From: Swaminathania salitolerans
Lineage (GTDB): Bacteria; Pseudomonadota; Alphaproteobacteria; Acetobacterales; Acetobacteraceae
Assembly: GCF_025994315.1 (NCBI RefSeq)
Contig: NZ_BAQE01000025.1
Length of the DNA: 64,000 nt
Reading direction: 5' to 3' (one strand)
Positions within the stretch are counted from its first letter, which is position 1; the number at the start of each line of letters is the position of its first letter. The translations under genes were made by a program, and so were the position numbers. Shown piece by piece: positions 62,178 through 64,000 of this stretch. Under the pieces are notes generated by a model. That model worked only from the letters and a program-made list of their open reading frames with translations. It searched no databases and was not told the origin of the DNA.

Positions 62178-62450
62178 AAAGTGGGAGGGCTTCTGTTGCC
62201 CGGTGCCCTCCCGAACCGCGCTTATCGCTTATGCAGCGACAGCGAGCACCTTTGTGTTATCATTGGCACTTGTGATTTAGCCCGATAACGGCGGTACAAT
62301 GCCGGGCAAAAGGCAAGTCTTTACCACGCACGTCGAGCCTGTTTCGTCCCCTGACTTTCCGTTGGGCAAGGCCCTCGGGAAGGAATGGTGGAGACGCCGG
62401 GCACTGCCCCCGGGTCCGTAACGATTATTCCACTTACCGTTTATCGCCAT
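62178..62450 (-). ncRNA. ssrA: Permuted two-piece tmRNA
   Basis: On the minus strand the acceptor piece comes first: a T-arm region (GGGGGCAGTGCCCGGC) and GTCTCCACCA, with CCA at 62388-62386. After about 34 nt of intervening sequence the coding piece begins GGGGACGAAACAGG-CTCGACG at 62351; GGGGAC pairs with GTCTCC. The resume codon GCC is 62267-62265 and the tag reads ANDNTKVLAVAA, stop at 62231-62229. A stem GGGAGGGC/GCCCTCCC closes the 3' part near 62183. Outer ends are approximate. It rescues stalled ribosomes and marks the product for ClpXP. Confidence 0.88.
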
Positions 62451-62524
62451 AGCCAAGGGCAAGCCCTCCGGCACCGATGCATATAGGCGTTTGCGGCCAT
62501 CGCGGCAAGAGGGCGCCCGGCTTC

Positions 62525-62554
62525 GGGGAGCGGGCGATCGGGGAGCGGGCGATC
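62525..62554. repeat. Exact 15-bp tandem duplication
   Basis: GGGGAGCGGGCGATC occurs twice in tandem in the spacer between ssrA and thyX. Confidence 0.92.
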
Positions 62555-62694
62555 GCGATGGATCGTGACGGCGATCCGCCTTGCGGGCTTTTGCCGGGGG
62601 GCGCATGCCTGCACATCGAAACACACTGTGATATTCGACAGCTGGCTTCTTCAGCTGGTGTCTTCCCTGGCCGTCCTGTGATAAGCCTCGACCC

Positions 62695-63603
62695 ATGCCG
62701 CTGACACCAGAACAACGCGCCGAGATCGACGCCTCCCGCCTCACGCCATCCCAGACGAGCCGGCCGACCGTGCCTGCCCTGGAGGCGATTCTCTTCACCC
62801 CCACCGAACTGCTCGACCATGGATTCGTCCGTGTCGTCGATTACATGGGCGATGACGGGGCCATCGTGCAGGCTGCGCGCGTTTCCTACGGGCGCGGCAC
62901 CAAGAAGGTTTCCGAGGATACGGGGCTGATCCGCTATCTGATGCGCCATCGCCATTCGACACCGTTCGAGATGTGCGAGATCAAGTTCCATGTGAAGCTG
63001 CCCGTATTCGTGGCACGTCAGTGGATTCGCCATCGCATGGCGAATGTGAACGAATATTCGGCGCGCTATTCGATTCTGGACCGCGAATTCTATCTGCCCG
63101 ATCCCCAGCAGGTATCGGCGCAGAGCGTGTCGAACCGTCAGGGCCGCGCCGGGGCGCTCTCTCCCGAAAAGGCGGCCGAAGTGCTCGACCTGCTGCGTCA
63201 GGACGCCGCGCGCTGCTACGATCATTACGAGACGATGCTCGATCCCGAGGGGTATGGGCTTGCGCGCGAACTCGCACGCATGAACCTGACCCTCAATACC
63301 TACACGCAGTGGTACTGGAAGATCGATCTCCATAATCTGCTGCATTTCCTCAGCCTGCGCGCCGACAGCCATGCCCAGTACGAGATCCGTGTCTATGCCG
63401 AGGCCATGCTCGACATCCTGCGCGCCTGGGTGCCCATTACTGCACAGGCGTTCGAGGATTACCGTCTGGGGGCCTTCACCTTCTCATCGGGGATGATGTC
63501 GGTGTTGCGGCGTCAGCTCGCAGGGGAGACGGTTCTTCAGTCGGAATCCGGCCTGAGCAAGCGGGAATGGGACGAAATGCAGGCCGCCCTGTCGCGGGGA
63601 TAG
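62695..63603 (+). CDS. thyX: Flavin-dependent thymidylate synthase
   Basis: A 302-residue enzyme making dTMP from dUMP with methylene-THF, FAD and NADPH. The ThyX motif RHR-x7-S is complete in RHRMANVNEYSARYS. MRHRHSTPFEMCEIKF and NLHNLLHFL-type DLHNLLHFLSLRADSHAQYE give FAD and dUMP contacts. A thyA gene is not in the window. The next gene starts 4 nt after the stop. Confidence 0.96.
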   Translation: MPLTPEQRAEIDASRLTPSQTSRPTVPALEAILFTPTELLDHGFVRVVDYMGDDGAIVQAARVSYGRGTKKVSEDTGLIRYLMRHRHSTPFEMCEIKFHVKLPVFVARQWIRHRMANVNEYSARYSILDREFYLPDPQQVSAQSVSNRQGRAGALSPEKAAEVLDLLRQDAARCYDHYETMLDPEGYGLARELARMNLTLNTYTQWYWKIDLHNLLHFLSLRADSHAQYEIRVYAEAMLDILRAWVPITAQAFEDYRLGAFTFSSGMMSVLRRQLAGETVLQSESGLSKREWDEMQAALSRG

Positions 63604-63607
63604 GCGC

Positions 63608-63847
63608 ATGACCGATCTGAGGCAGATCATGGCGGACGGTGTTCCCGATCGTGCGCCGCCTCCGCGCCTGCCGCCCATCCTGCCCTGGGCGCTGGTGGCT
63701 GTGGTTCTGATCGCGATCTCGCTCTCAATTCATTTCTTCTGGCCCGTTCCGTCTTCCGAACCTCTGGCGGAATGCCCGCCGGGTGGTGAGGCGGCGCAAA
63801 CCGCCTGCATCCGTCACGAGCCGGACAAGCCAAGCCATCCGGGGTGA
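63608..63847 (+). CDS. Small single-pass membrane protein (79 residues)
   Basis: A short cytosolic N-terminus, one helix (about 24-46, LPWALVAVVLIAISLSIHFF) and a short Cys-containing tail. Coupling to thyX by a 4-nt gap suggests co-expression. Its last 34 bases overlap the convergent gene on the other strand. Function unknown. Confidence 0.6.
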   Translation: MTDLRQIMADGVPDRAPPPRLPPILPWALVAVVLIAISLSIHFFWPVPSSEPLAECPPGGEAAQTACIRHEPDKPSHPG

Positions 63848-64000
63848 CGGGCTTCCATCCAGGCGAGGATCCGGCCGCTCAGCCGTCGCAGGAAGGGGAT
63901 ATCCTCCGACAGGAGGAAAAACCCCAGAGGCAGCATCCAGAGGCCCAGAACCGGAAGAAAGGCCAGGCAACCGCCCAGCAGGAAGAGAATGCCGGCAGGA
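63814..64000 (-). CDS. C-terminal end of a small membrane protein, cut by the window edge
   Basis: Reading leftward from the edge gives AGILFLLGGCLAFLPVLGLW, then MLPLGFFLLSEDIPFLRRLS and ILAWMEARHPGWLG before TGA at 63816-63814. A hydrophobic hairpin and the phrase LLSEDIPFLRR recall small uncharacterised membrane proteins common in alphaproteobacteria. The start lies outside the window. Confidence 0.6.
   Translation of the reverse strand, partial: PAGILFLLGGCLAFLPVLGLWMLPLGFFLLSEDIPFLRRLSGRILAWMEARHPGWLGLSGS

Noticed and set aside
1..64000. Insertion sequences, integrases, prophage or CRISPR arrays
   Set aside because: No transposase or integrase motif, no terminal inverted repeats flanking a gene, and no regularly spaced direct repeats of 25-40 bp were seen.

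Overview
The window is a high-GC chromosomal segment from an alphaproteobacterium, most probably an acetic acid bacterium (Acetobacteraceae). The pointers are a permuted two-piece tmRNA gene with an ANDN-type tag, an alpha-type SspB, the alphaproteobacterial form of SerC, HisZ, a short-type ArgC, ThyX, an OprB sugar porin, a secreted aldose 1-epimerase and two large Hint-domain proteins of the kind common in this family. No insertion sequence, integrase, CRISPR array or rRNA was seen.

Layout. 1-799 is the 3' part of an autotransporter-type O-heptosyltransferase. 1003-7215 holds mazG, an exported methyltransferase-like protein, an amino-acid permease, argC and a PAS-GGDEF-EAL protein. 7400-11330 holds tRNA-Leu, then serC-hisZ-purA and a clear terminator. 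11356-18466 holds ahpF/ahpC, a beta-hydroxyacid dehydrogenase, rpoH with a CPBP protease gene directly behind it, and an RluD-type synthase. 18519-25475 holds an ArsR regulator divergent from an old yellow enzyme, an outer-membrane barrel, a YdcF protein and metH.

25624-37186 is the most unusual part. An ATPase/permease and an HlyD adaptor of a type I secretion system are followed in the same direction by a Sel1-repeat protein, a 998-residue double glycosyltransferase, an unrecognised two-part protein and a second glycosyltransferase. The last gene is preceded by RNA that can fold as a terminator or as an antiterminator. No TolC-type outer-membrane partner and no RTX cargo is encoded here. 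Two Hint proteins (40451-42328 and 50624-52081) that share a C-terminal module, together with the heptosyltransferase at the left edge, suggest a surface-protein secretion and glycosylation programme. That link is inference.

37441-50548 holds oprB, ppa, a SelW-like protein, a 1-kb stretch without a gene, tRNA(CAU), ettA, a GNAT acetyltransferase, mlaA-mlaC, a periplasmic galM, a DjlA-like co-chaperone and a YaiI protein. 52219-55727 is a queuosine operon (queA-tgt-queG) ending in a ribbon-helix-helix gene. 55774-61409 holds LysR/azoR, yceI, a VOC protein, and an isochorismatase-AbrB pair divergent from a TetR gene that carries a perfect 28-bp palindrome inside its coding sequence. 61559-62450 places sspB beside ssrA, the adaptor and the source of its tag. 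thyX and two small membrane-protein genes (one cut by the edge) close the window.

A recurring feature is short tandem duplication of 13-18 bp, often exactly 15 bp, in spacers and in signal-peptide or linker codons.
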